Of a stretch of DNA of 64,000 nucleotides, positions 41,886 to 53,777 are shown piece after piece (positions within the stretch are counted from its first letter, which is position 1; every line of letters starts with the position of its first letter). The position numbers and the translations under genes are program-made. Location: positions 39,899,415 through 39,963,414 of the forward strand of contig NC_090726.1 of NCBI RefSeq assembly GCF_036898095.1, read 5' to 3'. This DNA comes from Palaemon carinicauda (Eukaryota > Arthropoda > Malacostraca > Decapoda > Palaemonidae). A model generated the notes under the pieces. The model was given only the letters and a program-made list of their open reading frames with translations, was not told the origin of the DNA and searched no databases.

Positions 41886-42178
41886 CATATTTAAGATCCG
41901 TAGACCATTTCCAAACGTTTTTATTCTATACAAGATAACAGTCGGAGCGATAATAAGCAAATTAGGACGCTTGGCCGTAGCGCTACAAACTACCCAAAAG
42001 ATTGTATCTATGGAACAAAAATAATTTAAAATTTTGTTATCTTATTATCTACCTTCCTCAATAATATGTTGTGATTAAGCCTAAAGTTAATAAATCATTG
42101 ATACAGTGCACTATACAGTATATCGTTCTAAAGAATATCCATAACTTATCAAGATCCTTAATTTCTAATAATTTCATC

Positions 42179-42192
42179 GAATTTTTTTCCAG
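42179..42192 (+). promoter_or_regulatory. Probable splice acceptor before the coding exon
   Basis: A T-rich tract followed by 'ccag' ends at 42192, 14 bp before the start codon at 42207. This suggests a non-coding first exon upstream and that the whole coding sequence lies in one later exon. Confidence 0.5.
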
Positions 42193-42206
42193 GTATATCT
42201 TTCAAC

Positions 42207-45200
42207 ATGTTGGGCATCCATAGTAAGTCTAGCAAGTCCTTCTTCATGAGGCTGAGTTTATGGATGATAGTAATAAGCAACATCAACTATCTTATGGCAG
42301 AACTTCCAAAGGGTGATGAACAGCTTCAGGATTACTGTTTGAGAACCCATGATGGCAGGGAATATTCATCTAACTTAGATCTTCATAAAACCAAGGGTGT
42401 TTTGGAACCTTGCAGGTTTTGGGAGAATATAACTTCAGAAAGTGAACCAAGTGAACCTACAAATAAAACTAAGATTGACATTTTGGAATTAAAGTCAAAG
42501 GATGAAACAATGCTTCAAAATTTCTGTAGAAACCCAGGTGACTTTGAAACCCCATATTGCTTTAGTTTAAACTCTAGTATAAAGGGAAAACAGTCTTGTC
42601 CTATTCCATTTTGCTCTGAGCTCCAGCATTACAGGACTAGCAGCGAAGGCCAGGAGTATCAAGGTAAACTAGACTTCAGCAGCGTGATAAATTGCCAGGG
42701 TGCTTGTAAAGTTCGGGAGCATTTAGGTCTTTCCTGCCCGGCCCAGTTTCAAGGAAATAATGGCAAACTATTCACAACACTGATGCCATGTGATGTCCCT
42801 ATGCTTCACGAAATCCCATTTTTCACTGAAACATACAGAGAAAGAACTGTTTCTATTCCTGCTACAACTTGGTATGTCCCTATGTCACATCGGAATATTA
42901 CCTATTCTGGTTCAGGAGAGTTGATGCTCTATTTACCAGATTCTTCCAAGTTTGGAAGCAATCTTAGTGTCAGTTTTCAAATTCGTCTTGCAGATCCACG
43001 GGATATAGACTCTTTTCATTTTCACATAAATTTCTTGCCAGGTGAAACTTTCGAGGATTATTACACAGTAAGTTTTTCAAAAGAGGGGGTTGAAATTCAA
43101 AGGATCCAATATGCAAATAAAACGGTTATCATACAAGAGGAAAATACAGACAATTCCACTGAAACAGGTAAGAATAATACAGACGATTCAAAGAAAGCGG
43201 GCAAGGAAAGTAGAGTTGATTCAAATGAAGAGGCCAAAGTTAAAGAGCGAAATGAAACTAGAATCATTAAAAAAACGAATAAATCAGGGATATATGCAAA
43301 ATTACCAATCTTCAAACTACGACATGATTGGCTAACTTTTCAGATACAATTTTTTGGAACTAGAATATATCTGTATTTTGAGAAGGAGAGTAAACCTATC
43401 CTACAAATGAACCTCCCATTAGGCATGATGGGAATGAACGAATATCAATATAAAAAACAGTATGTGATTCGAAGATTCAAGACGCCAAGATACGTTAACT
43501 TTCACTCTATTGAAGGAACAAGCATTGTGGCTCTTACTATGGTGAACAATAAGGTTTACACTTGCGTGGAAGGTAGACTCAAAATCCCCTCCGAGGATAA
43601 CCATACCCACATTCATCCCATGGCTGCTATGCCCCTAATGTACTCGGATAATGACAACCCACTGGATGAGAAGGTGAAAAACTGGGGCAGAAAGCTTTGC
43701 CTTCAGTTAACCAACACACCAGCCCTTGTCATTTTCTTTTCTGCCCCCATTTATGATAGTAAGAATACCGATGCTCTCAAGAAGGTGGTAACATTGCTGC
43801 TAGAAGTGCAGAGAGAGGTTGTAAAGATTACACGGTGTATGAATATTAAAAATATTGATCTTAAAGACATGGACATCAGCTGCGACAGTAACACAGAATT
43901 TGTGTCGGAAATTGAATTGGATGGTATTATACCAGTTGGAGAAGTAGTAAGTCTTTGTATTGAGAACTACCGAGAGGGAAAGCAGAGTATTGTTAGAATT
44001 ACGGGTCAGATTGGAGAAAACTCGATTCTAAAAGAGACAGTATTGAAGGGAGGAGCATTTCTGCGTTACTGGACTCTAATGAAGAAAATGCCGAGTAAGC
44101 AAGATACCACACTGTCCCAGCTTGGACCTCTTGGATTCTACACTTTCAACAAATTTTGCACCAGTTATAAATATATCAACCCTTTATTATCATACTGTTT
44201 GATGCAGGCCAAGGACGTTAATTATATAGTACATGTGAACTACACGCATCAAATAACATGGAGCAAATCTGGGAAATCTTGCTTTCCATGGTCCTATTTT
44301 AAAAGCCATTTGGCAGCAATGGCTAATAGAGAACAGGCTCCAGAGGGAAATTTTTGCCTATTTTCTCCAATTGACAATCAAGAGAATAGAAAAGATGTTC
44401 ATAGAGACTTCTGGTGCCATGTGGATTTGAGAGGCACCAGGGAAATGTGTGAAATTCCAAATTGCATAGACATAATAACAGACATGGGATGTCTTTCAAC
44501 CGTCAAGGAGAAATTACACATCTCACCCACGAGTTCATTCCAAAGTTATATTTGTAACTCAAATGTTGATTTTAATTTCTATTTGGACTTGGACGTTCCA
44601 TACGAGATTGGATCGGGAATCAGATCCCAGATCTTAAATCCCGAAAAAGGCTTAGCGTTTTACTTGAGGAGCTTCTCATCTTCCGAGCAAGGACCCGTTT
44701 GCTTCTATCTCTACTGCGATCTTGAGAATTATCCTCTGATTGAATTTAAGATTACTGATTCAAGCCTTTACATGGACATGGCCCACTTGGGAGTACCTAT
44801 GAAATACGTTGAAGTTTCAAGCGAAAGACACTCTTATTATCTCAATTCTTGGACATTTAATGTATACACTATAGCACAGACTGCAGTTGGATGGCATTTG
44901 TTCCACGGAGATGACTTCAGTCCCTCGATAACATATGAAACTTCTCATCAGTTAACAAAAATCCAGCTGAGTTCCTGCTACCAAGAGGATTTCACACCCA
45001 CAAACCAATTAGTAGCAGTGCACGTCGAACCAGTCTTGAACGACACAGAAATGCGAGAGATATTGGGAATTCAGGCTTCAGCGTACGAGAAAGGAGCCCG
45101 GGTGAATAGATATTACCCGACTGAAAAAAGCATTTCGGCTGGTCATTATAGGTCCACGCATATGATTATGCAAACAACGGAAGTATTGTCCTTCTGGTAT

Positions 45201-45515
45201 TTTCTGTATAGGCAAATTCCCAAGCACAGTGATGAACCTATCCTTAGATTACACATAACAGACAAATCGTTGTATGCTTATATCGGAAATTCAAAAACAG
45301 CCGCAAAATCTGGTAAATTTAAAACTGGCTTTAATTCCTTGAAAAAGTTCTACAAGTTTGAAATAGATATGAAGCCAATTAGGAATAAGTACATAATGAG
45401 AATGAGCTTTAAGTCGGTAACAAGATCAGTGTTCATGAATGAATTACCTTCGTTTTATGGCATGGAGGTTATAAAAGGGGAAGTAAAAATAGTATTGCTA
45501 AAAACTGATAAATAA
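42207..45515 (+). CDS. Predicted secreted protein with two kringle-like modules (1102 aa)
   Basis: The only convincing host gene. Residues 12-30 are hydrophobic and probably form a signal peptide (start at M1 or M14). A kringle-like module at about 44-136 has six cysteines (C44, C69, C107, C118, C131, C136), the C-R-F-W and N-F-C-R-N-P signatures, and final C-P-I-P-F-C. A second at about 664-753 has C664, C692, C717, C737, C748, C753 with C-F-P-W, G-N-F-C and C-E-I-P-N-C. After each kringle come beta-rich stretches (about 250-420, 800-910, 990-1090) of unidentified fold, and an acidic/basic Asn-rich linker at about 310-360 with several N-x-T/S sites. There is no C-terminal membrane segment. 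Kringles usually bind proteins in extracellular proteolysis or adhesion; no protease domain is present. The 3.3-kb uninterrupted frame is unusual. Function unknown. Confidence 0.88.
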   Translation: MLGIHSKSSKSFFMRLSLWMIVISNINYLMAELPKGDEQLQDYCLRTHDGREYSSNLDLHKTKGVLEPCRFWENITSESEPSEPTNKTKIDILELKSKDETMLQNFCRNPGDFETPYCFSLNSSIKGKQSCPIPFCSELQHYRTSSEGQEYQGKLDFSSVINCQGACKVREHLGLSCPAQFQGNNGKLFTTLMPCDVPMLHEIPFFTETYRERTVSIPATTWYVPMSHRNITYSGSGELMLYLPDSSKFGSNLSVSFQIRLADPRDIDSFHFHINFLPGETFEDYYTVSFSKEGVEIQRIQYANKTVIIQEENTDNSTETGKNNTDDSKKAGKESRVDSNEEAKVKERNETRIIKKTNKSGIYAKLPIFKLRHDWLTFQIQFFGTRIYLYFEKESKPILQMNLPLGMMGMNEYQYKKQYVIRRFKTPRYVNFHSIEGTSIVALTMVNNKVYTCVEGRLKIPSEDNHTHIHPMAAMPLMYSDNDNPLDEKVKNWGRKLCLQLTNTPALVIFFSAPIYDSKNTDALKKVVTLLLEVQREVVKITRCMNIKNIDLKDMDISCDSNTEFVSEIELDGIIPVGEVVSLCIENYREGKQSIVRITGQIGENSILKETVLKGGAFLRYWTLMKKMPSKQDTTLSQLGPLGFYTFNKFCTSYKYINPLLSYCLMQAKDVNYIVHVNYTHQITWSKSGKSCFPWSYFKSHLAAMANREQAPEGNFCLFSPIDNQENRKDVHRDFWCHVDLRGTREMCEIPNCIDIITDMGCLSTVKEKLHISPTSSFQSYICNSNVDFNFYLDLDVPYEIGSGIRSQILNPEKGLAFYLRSFSSSEQGPVCFYLYCDLENYPLIEFKITDSSLYMDMAHLGVPMKYVEVSSERHSYYLNSWTFNVYTIAQTAVGWHLFHGDDFSPSITYETSHQLTKIQLSSCYQEDFTPTNQLVAVHVEPVLNDTEMREILGIQASAYEKGARVNRYYPTEKSISAGHYRSTHMIMQTTEVLSFWYFLYRQIPKHSDEPILRLHITDKSLYAYIGNSKTAAKSGKFKTGFNSLKKFYKFEIDMKPIRNKYIMRMSFKSVTRSVFMNELPSFYGMEVIKGEVKIVLLKTDK

Positions 45516-45910
45516 GATATTTATTCAGTTAACATCTTTTTTTTTGCATAAAATCTGTATGTATTTATTCCATTAAATCTGAATACAGTAGTTCTTTGAT
45601 TGGAAGACTTTTGTTTTATTCCAAGTGAGGTTTTCAAATTGGTTGTTCCCTTAAACATGAAAGGGCTTTCAATGTAGTAGAAACACATTCTCTTAACCAA
45701 TACAAAGCCAGTCATAATACTAACAGATGTGCAGTGTGTTTATCTTAATTTGAGGTGAGAGGAGAATACTAAATGTGGATAATGTTGAAGGTATCTATTT
45801 CCATAAGAACTATGATGTATTTATGAGAGAATTAACTTGTGTTAATATGCTATATACTGAAAATGGTTCACTGGGCAAGGAATGGAAGACATCTCTTTAA
45901 AATAAGAGAA

Positions 45911-45916
45911 AATAAA
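45911..45916 (+). terminator. Possible polyadenylation signal of the kringle gene
   Basis: AATAAA lies 396 bp after the stop codon. Another AATAAA is at 46581. Which one is used cannot be told. Confidence 0.35.
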
Positions 45917-46959
45917 ATGGAAAAAGTATCTATTAAAATGTTGAGGTCATATATTTTTTTATAGTTTTGACGAGGGAAATAACCATGCTTTATGCACAGT
46001 ATTTTTCTTTTTATTATATAGGATGTCTATGGTATGTATCCAGATTTATCACAGAGGTATGATTGATATATATATTTTTTTTATATAAAAATATGACACT
46101 AATAATAAAAGGAAATGTCTTAAAGCTCCCCCTATTTATTTATCAAGGAAGTTAGGCTAAGAAAATAGCTTTGAGGAAAAAGTGATAATTTTTTTTTGTA
46201 ATCGGACCTCGCTTTGCTCTTTTGTTTTACATTGCCTACCTTATACACTTGATATATAGTGTCTAATATAACTTTGAAAGATAGGACAAGTGTAATAACA
46301 ATTGAATCCAAGAATTTCTTAAAAGAAGCTTTCAGAAGGTTCATGATCCATTTTTATAATAAAGCAAGGAGTAGAACCACATTTGAAAAAGAAAAGTTAT
46401 CTCCAATAATATGTCAACATGTAACAAGTCAGTCTTTGATATTAACCATTATATGATAAATGTTTTGATAAAAAAAAAAAAATTATTTCTAAGAGTGCTG
46501 ATAAAGTTGGGTATGGGGAAGTGCTTTTAAAATCAATAATACTCTAGATTTGTTATGTTGTGTTATTATTAATAGTTTATAATAAAAGTACAGTACAAAT
46601 TCATTTTGTCAATTATTTTTTTTCCACACCAAACTTTCTGAATTATTCTATCAATCGTACATGTAAATTATTCTAGTGATACACAGTTCACAAGAATACC
46701 TATTCCTTCAATAGTTTTGAAAAAATTGTGAATGCTACCATCAGGTAAATCTTTTCATTACAATAGATTCTAAAATAACTGGGGTTATAAAATGTAAAAT
46801 GAGCTAATGCCTCATTATCACTTGGTCTAAAGCCTATACTGCCTCAACTTACAAAATTAATTAGTTCCAAGAAGCTGTTTGTAAGTCAGGGGTTTTTTTT
46901 AGATTTTGGCCTAGGGTATGCCTAACCTGAATCCCATACCTATTATAAAAACAATTAGA
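45917..46959. other. 3' flank of the kringle gene
   Basis: AT-rich sequence, no repeat or gene recognised. It may include the distal 3' UTR. Confidence 0.4.
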
Positions 46960-47335
46960 ATAGCGCCAACGTTATCCCTACGTGTCGTAAGAGGCGACTA
47001 AAAGGGACGGGATGAGGGGGCTGGGAACCCCCTCTCCTGTATATAATCCTGCGAGACGTCAACATCCGGTAGGCCCTGCTGCTTCCTCCGGTGTCTTAGA
47101 TGACCACGGAGGTAGCAGCAGTAGGGGATTCAGCATTATGAAGCTTCATCATCTGTGGTGGATAACGGGGTAGGGTGGGCTGTGGCACCCTAGCAGTACC
47201 AGCTGAACTCGGTTGAGTCCCTTGTCAGGCTGGGAGGAACGTAGAGAGTAGAGGTCCCCTTTTTGTTTTGTTTCATTTGTTGATGTCGGCTACCCCCCAA
47301 AATTGGGGGAAGTGCCTTGGTATATTTATGTATGT
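46960..47335 (+). repeat. Transposon 3'-end-like dispersed repeat with terminal hairpin
   Basis: The conserved block begins about 'gcgccaacgttatcccta', passes through 'gaggcgactaaaagggac', 'gctgcttcctccgg' with its complement 'cggaggtagcagc', and 'gtcaggctgggaggaacg', and ends in the hairpin 'ccccccaaaattggggg' plus 'gtatatttatgta'. A second, shorter copy lies at 167-285. The directional structure with a hairpin at the end suggests the 3' end of a retroelement or a SINE-like unit. No open frame. Confidence 0.55.
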
Positions 47336-47737
47336 ACAAGTCAACAAATAGTCGGGTTCCATATGAAATAGATACCAGGTTATCCCAAATGTCATTTTGC
47401 TTACTGTATTAAATGATATAATATCGTTTTATTACAATATTTCTTCCTTTTGTCTTTGTTATTTTCAGTTGGATTTGTGTTTATATCTCTGAATGCTTGT
47501 AAGTTGAGAACCTTCTGTACTTAAGGTGACCAAAAGCCTATACTTAAAGTGAACATGAACCTTCAAAGAGGCAGAGGTTCTAAAAGACCTACAATAAAGC
47601 TCTTTTTTGGGCTCGAGCCATGTCGTCCTGATGGAAGTTCCCTCCGGCTACTTCCTACTGTATAATATTTCTGCAATTGATATAAGAGAATTACCGTCAG
47701 GTATCACAGGGTTCTAACCCCCGGAACGACTATCCGA
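47336..47737. other. Unassigned spacer
   Basis: No feature recognised. Confidence 0.4.
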
Positions 47738-47744
47738 AGATATC

Positions 47745-48071
47745 GTGTGGCCTGATTGGTAACGTCTCTGCCTGATGTTTGCCAGTCGGGGGTTCGAGTC
47801 CCGCTCAGACTCGTTAGTGCAATTAGTGTCTGCAAGCTTACCATCCTTGTGAGCTAAGGTTGGGGGGTTTGGGGGAGCCTATAGGTCTATCTGCTGAGTC
47901 ATCAGCAGCCACTGCCTGGCCCCCCTTGGTCCTAGCTTGGGTGGAGAGGAGGCTTGGGCGCTAATCATATAATATATGGTCAGTTTCTAGGGCATTGTCC
48001 TGATTGCTAGGGCAATGCCACTGTCCCTTGCCTTTGCCATTCATGAGCGACCTTTAAACCTTTAAAACCAT
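47745..48071 (+). repeat. tRNA-derived SINE, full length with candidate TSD
   Basis: Best-delimited copy in the window. The A-box-like 'tggcctgattgg' and B-box 'ggttcgagtcc' lie in the first 60 bp, and the element ends with TTTAAACC-type repeats. AGATATC occurs on both sides (47738-47744 and 48072-48078), a candidate 7-bp target duplication. Confidence 0.8.
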
Positions 48072-48419
48072 AGATATCTGCACCCTGAATAGACCTTTCC
48101 TCTAAGGGGAAGGATAAATGACGAACCGTTACATATCCTACCACTGAGCATATGGTATGCTGGAACAATGAAGAGAAAGACTGAAGAGGTGGAGTAATTA
48201 ATATGCCTGCATGGACCCAAAACTTAAGGCCCATTTACACGGAGATAGCTTACCAGCGTCAGCAAACTATCCCCATGCAAAGGCTTACCATCCTGGAAAG
48301 TTTACTTGCTGCTAGTTACTGGCGCCAGTGAACTATCCCCGAGTAAACTTGCCTTTATGGAAAGCAAACTTTACTTCTCTCAACTATTATTTAGAAAATA
48401 CCGAAGAACAACGTCACTG

Positions 48420-50110
48420 TTGTGCCTTTGAAACTTTCTCCAAGGATAAAAGGGATTTTGACGAAGGAAAAATCTATTTCTGGGGAGAGACCTGTGACGC
48501 CCGGTGAAAAGGGTCCTTCTTTACACTTTTCTGATATAAATCTTCCAAATATACCAGAGAAAGATAAAAGCATGGAATGCAGAGGTTACTACCCTCGCAC
48601 GAGCACATTGTGGGTGTCGTTTATAAAGTAGGGGCGTGTGAAAACCACTATTCACAGGCTGTCTTCCATTTAGATAATTCCTTTATCAAAAGGAAGGGCC
48701 GTAACAGAGGCCCTAGAAACCACACTTGGACCACGCCACCGACACCTAACACGAGCGCTCTCTAGGACATCCTTCTGTTTTGGACTTGCTCGCTTGGTCG
48801 TATTTTTTTGTGCTGTAGATGAGCTCCATCTATTGAAGATCCGCAATGAGATTTTTTCAATAGGAATGACAGAATCTTTTAAAGTGCCTTTATCGGTTTA
48901 CATACACCACTAAAAAGATTTTTAACCAGTCCTCTCACTTGCTTAGAAAACTTTAAATACAATTTCCTTGATCTTTAACTGAACAAGTGACTCATCAATG
49001 TCTTCTTTAAGAGTAATGAGATAGAAGCGGGATAATCTTCTTTGATATTATTTGCTCTGAAACTTTGCTAAAATAAAATCAATGCTCCCTCACTGTTTAA
49101 TCCCATTAGGGCAAATGTAGATTGCAGTCCCATTTTGGCTGTAGCTAAAGCTAAAAGAAGAGATTTTAAAAGTTAAAACACTTAAAGGGTACTTTATCCA
49201 GAGGTTCAAACTACGGACCCCTTAAATACCTCAGTACCACATCCAAATTAAACTTAATTGGGTTTTGAGTCAGGTTTTTCAATGACGAAAGACCAAACAG
49301 TATCCCAAATTACACCATTGGTAGCTATATCTATTCTAAAATGTTACAAAGCTGAAATTAAAATGGCTCTGTACCCTGTAATTGATGGAAGTGTGAAACC
49401 TTTCATATATTTAAGAAACCAGAAAACTTTAACAATATTGTTCAAGTTGGTTTAAGCTGCTAATATCTTTCTACTTTTACACTAACTTTAGTAGGTGTCC
49501 CACTGATGCCGATACAACTATTTGTAGGAGATCTTACGCTGATATGATGAAGAGCCTGGAGGGTATCAATACACCCCTACCTCTAAGGGTACGATGGAGA
49601 ATTTACATGCAGTTAGCTATGGCATGAGGGGGGGTTTTTGTGTACAGTACTGCATGACTTTGTGGTTGATTAGATCTGTCCTGTTTAGTAGCTGGAGTGG
49701 AATTACCCATAGAAGAGACCAGAGGTCTGTGAACCACTCTCTTTCTGGCTAAAATTGCGCCACAAGAATCATCTTTGCATTTTTAGATAGACGGAACATG
49801 AGGACTAGACAAATCATGGCAAAGGAAGGAAAAGAATAAATAATTTTCTGTGCTTAAACCAGAACACAGAAAACTGAACTAATAAAACTTTCCTTAAAAA
49901 CAAATCAAGAGGTATTTTCTAAACCTTTTCAAAAATAACTCGCTCACAGCTAAGAAGGAACAGCTTCCACTTCCTCACGGTCCATCAATGCTTTCTCCTT
50001 AGCTATTTTAACTTTTTCCACTGAGAAGCCTTCCCTGAAATCCTCATACAATCCCTTAACGGCTTGGAAAGGTGTAGGTGGTGTAGCTAAGGGGGTCTAA
50101 CTGGAGTTCC
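48420..50110 (-). pseudogene. Decayed DIRS-type element, relic E
   Basis: On the minus strand, 50100-49940 reads T-P-P-T-P-F-Q-A-V-K-G-L-Y-E-D-F, Gag-like. Then 49865-49660 reads a methyltransferase/linker remnant (Y-S-F-P-S-F, M-I-L-V-A-Q, P-E-R-E-C-F-T-D-L), matching the F-P-P-F ... L-V-A-P ... W-F-T-E order of element A. 49430-49120 reads recombinase remnants (S-I-T-G-Y-R-A-I-L, then F-x-L-D-V-V-L-R-Y-L-type, then F-E-P-L). The RT and RNase H are missing between the first two, so the copy has a large internal deletion. The leftmost 600 bp may be its terminal repeat. Boundaries are approximate. Confidence 0.55.
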
Positions 50111-51808
50111 GTCCGAGTTCCTTAGCTGTACTCGTACTAGATTTTGGACTTGAAATGTCAGCAGACAAAACTTCCCGTTCTCCTCAATAAGAGTGCTGGT
50201 CCTCAACTCACATGAACAAGGCATTCTTCATCACAATCATACCCTTGTCCCTCACCACTGCAACATGCTAAGCACTATAAGGATGACTAAGACTTACAAT
50301 GGTACAAATGTTGGCTTAAGATTTCTTGATGTACTGCACAGTACTCTCATTCACGTCGAATACTCTACTCAAGTGTCAAAAGACATACCTTCCCTTCATT
50401 TATTCAGTACATTTATCTTTAGTTCTAAGGTTATTACATTCTTTTTGCCCTCAGGGGTAGGTTTGGCAGATGATGAAGCTCTCTTAGGGGCTGTAGTAAA
50501 AGTTGACTACATGGAGCATAAAGATGATACACTAGCTACTGTATATATTTACAATAAGTAGTTGTAACAAGAGTGGCAATGCAAGGGTAGGGTACTGTGG
50601 CTAGCAGTGCAGGCAAAGAAATATAGAATGCTGGGAAGAGCACCGAGAATGCCGGACAGGAAGAGAAAAGATTGATTCAGCGAGGAGACCCACAAATAGC
50701 ATAATCTATTCCATAATACAGCAAGCTTCCTAAGTGAATATAGCAATAAGATCCACAAAATGTAAACATACAAATGTTAAGGTCCTGTTGTATACCTGTA
50801 GTCCATTCTAAATGATACCCTTTTCATTAAGATACATAATCTGAAAGCTGTACTGTATTGAGCTTATTAATACTTTACGCACTTATATTCCAATTTATTA
50901 TCCAAAGTCCAATCATCAGTTTTCACTTGACTTTTGCATTTTATTTCATTACTTTTGAATAATTTTCTTATTAGGATTTTTTGCAGTACTGTATACGCTT
51001 AAGATTCTTTGCAGATCTCACTGCTTAACTGGCCTCTTCAATTTGTACATATTTGGGGTGCAGTGATCCCCCTTGCACTTATGTGCAAATTATCAGTGCT
51101 GCCATGTCAACCCACAAATACCCCACTTATAGAAATAGTTACTCATAGCTTTGTACACTATAATGTACATGCCATGGCTAGTGCAAGTCTCCAGCTATGT
51201 ACAAAGCATGTCTTCCAGTAGTTGTCACTCATCTGTGTTCCATATGTGCACGACACTATTAGTGTGTTGCAACTTGCCACAAGGATAGTACACCTTGAGG
51301 AAGGGGCAATTTTTAATTCTGCTGTGCTTGACCTTTTTAATTCTGCTGTGCTTGACCAAATGTCATGACTACAGTGCTTTGAATGATCACTCATATAACC
51401 AATCTGAGAAACTATGATGAATGTCTTATACCATAAGAAAGAATATGATTGTTAATTTACAAATTTATAATTATCTACACTTACTTGGTAGATAGCAGGT
51501 CTACAAGACTTGCAATTTGATGTTAGGAAATACCTTTAGGAAATGAGTGCATTGGTGGCTGATAACATTCTTATATTTGTGACTTACTTTTGTTAAGTTA
51601 GGCCATTGATTTAGGCTGTTAGATCATGATACTACTGTTGTAAATACAGTACACAGCTTTTCAAACGAAGGTTGTCCTTTCAAGTACATTGGTTATCAGT
51701 GGCATGGCCATTCCTTTGACAATTTGTTTAGACATGCTTTCTCACAAAAAAAGGACAAAGTCTTTATAGCTCTGTGTATAAGATAAAGACATGTATGATA
51801 ATTATATG
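50111..51808. other. Unassigned 1.7-kb region
   Basis: A 122-codon plus frame (50193-50561) has no recognisable domain. A 23-bp tandem repeat ('ttttaattctgctgtgcttg' plus 'acc') occurs twice near 51311-51356. Nothing else is supported. Confidence 0.4.
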
Positions 51809-52135
51809 GCTCCTGGGGACCTGGGAATGTGTAACTAATTCTCTTAATTTTAGATTAGGTGGTTTATTTGGAAGAATGTTATTAAGCATTGTCACTGCTA
51901 ACCACCAGCTTTGCCTGTGATATTGCTGTCTCTTCAGCCTTAATGATAATCTTTTAATACAACCAGCATTCATACTATGAATTGTATCTGGCTCCTCAGG
52001 ACCTGAGTGTGTAACCGATTCTCTTAATTATAGATTAGGTGTTATTTTTGGCAGAATGTTATTAAGCACTGCCACTGCTAAGCACCACATTTGCCCATGG
52101 TGTTGCTGTCTCTTCAGCCTTAAAGATTTTTTATG
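51809..52135. repeat. Imperfect tandem duplication, about 180-bp period
   Basis: Two copies (about 51809-51945 and 51990-52130) share 'ggctcct', 'gacctg', 'attctcttaatt', 'tagattaggt', 'agaatgttattaagca', 'cactgctaa' and 'ttgctgtctcttcagcctta'. No coding capacity. Confidence 0.7.
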
Positions 52136-52757
52136 CAAACATCATATGTCCTATAAGCTGAGAGACATAACTCTTTCTTTCATGCTCCTACCTTACAGTC
52201 ACTAATTATTGTGGTTTCAGAGGAGTTTTAGGGAATGATAACGTTATAAGGAAACAGTTTCATAAAGTGGTGTTTTGGTTCTATCATTTCAACCTATTAA
52301 GGTGTATATCAAACATGTCCTCATTCTGTAAGAAATGCATCCCAATTGTATTCCATATCAATGTGTATAATTCAGAATTGATCACTTTTTTTCAGATTTT
52401 AACATCACCACATTAATGAGGATAAACATGGATTATTTCATCATGAACATTGTCCTCGAGCAAGTAAGTAACTTGCTCACTAAAGGGTTAAAGTTTCACA
52501 AGATAAATAAGAATTTCCATGTAATGTAAGTACTGTAGTCTTTTAATACCAAAAAGCTTCATCAATACCAATGGATCACACATCATTTAGTAGAGGTTCA
52601 TACACAACTGTAGCCTATCAAATGCTGAGCTAGTGTTCTGAAATACGCATAGTTTCACCAGCTTGGGATCTTTCAATCTCTTCACATAACCAAACCACTT
52701 TTAACAGACATTTTCTTTTCCACCTTAACAATACCAACTTTGTTTTTTCTTCTTTAT

Positions 52758-53100
52758 CATTATCATCATTACAAGTTAAGTTACACCCTAGTTGGAAAAG
52801 CAGGACACCATAACCCTAGGGGCTCCAAGAGGGAAAAATAGCCCAGCGAGGAAAGAAAATCTGGAAACAGATAGAACATTTAGCCTGGTAGTGCAAGACA
52901 GTGAAAGACTATGGTAGGGAAGCTACGGCATTACCCAAGACTATAGAACAACGGTCTGAATTTGGAGTGTCCTTCTCCTACAAGAGCTATTTACCATAAC
53001 TAGAGAGTCTCTTCTACTCTTCCCAAGTGGAAAGTAATCACTGAACAATTACACTGCAGTACAGTACTTAACCCTTGAGTGAAGAAAAGTTTTTCGGTTA
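52758..53100 (-). mobile_element. LINE 3'-tail fragment
   Basis: Reverse copy of the (AAT)n-tailed LINE 3' end: 'accctagttggaaaagcagg', 'ggggctcca', 'aatagcccagcgaggaaag', continuing through 'ggagtgtccttctcctacaa'. The terminal tail is ATC/ATT-rich (52758-52775). Confidence 0.7.
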
Positions 53101-53404
53101 TCTTAATGTTGTCGGGTGTATGAAGAAAGAAGAAAATGTGAAAAGATTGGGCCAGACTCTTCAATGTATGTGTAGGCAAAGGAAAAAGGAGTCCTAACTA
53201 GAGAAGGATCCAATGTAGTACCTTACTATTTGGCCAATCAAAGAACCCAGTAACTCTCAAGTGGTAGTCTCTCAATGGGTGGCTGGTGTCTTGGCCAACC
53301 TACTACCAGTCATATTGCAACATTTTTTTCATCTATTAATACCTTCTTATTCAACATATATTAAAAACAAAATTCCCTCCAATAACTCCCTCTGTTTCTA
53401 ACAC
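53101..53404. other. Unassigned spacer
   Basis: No feature recognised. Confidence 0.4.
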
Positions 53405-53645
53405 AGGATATTCAACCTTAACATCCTTCTGAGCTAAGGATGGGGGGTTTGGGGAGCCTATAGGTCTACCTGCTGAGTCATCAGCAGCCATTGCCTGAAG
53501 CCCCTTGGTCCTAGCTTGGGTGGAGAGGGGGCTTGAGCATTGATCATATGTATATATGGTCAGTCTCTAGGGCATTGTCCTGCTTGATAGGGCAATGTCA
53601 CTGTCCTTTGTCTCTACCATTAATGTGCAGACTTTAAACCTTTAA
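53405..53645 (+). repeat. SINE copy lacking its tRNA head
   Basis: Begins at 'ccttaacatccttctgagct' and continues to the TTTAAACC end. The A and B boxes are missing, so this is a 5'-truncated copy. Confidence 0.75.
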
Positions 53646-53734
53646 AGGAGTTGTCTAAAAAAAAAATCTCATTTATATAAAAGACAAAATCATCCAAATT
53701 ATTTTCCTAATTATATAGGTAATTAAATGGTTAA

Positions 53735-53777
<43 letters not shown>
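53735..53777. repeat. (AAT)n microsatellite
   Basis: About 13 AAT units. Confidence 0.95.

Noticed and set aside
43090..43335. Alternative 81-codon plus-strand frame within the kringle gene
   Set aside because: Shadow of the 1102-codon frame in a Lys-rich segment.
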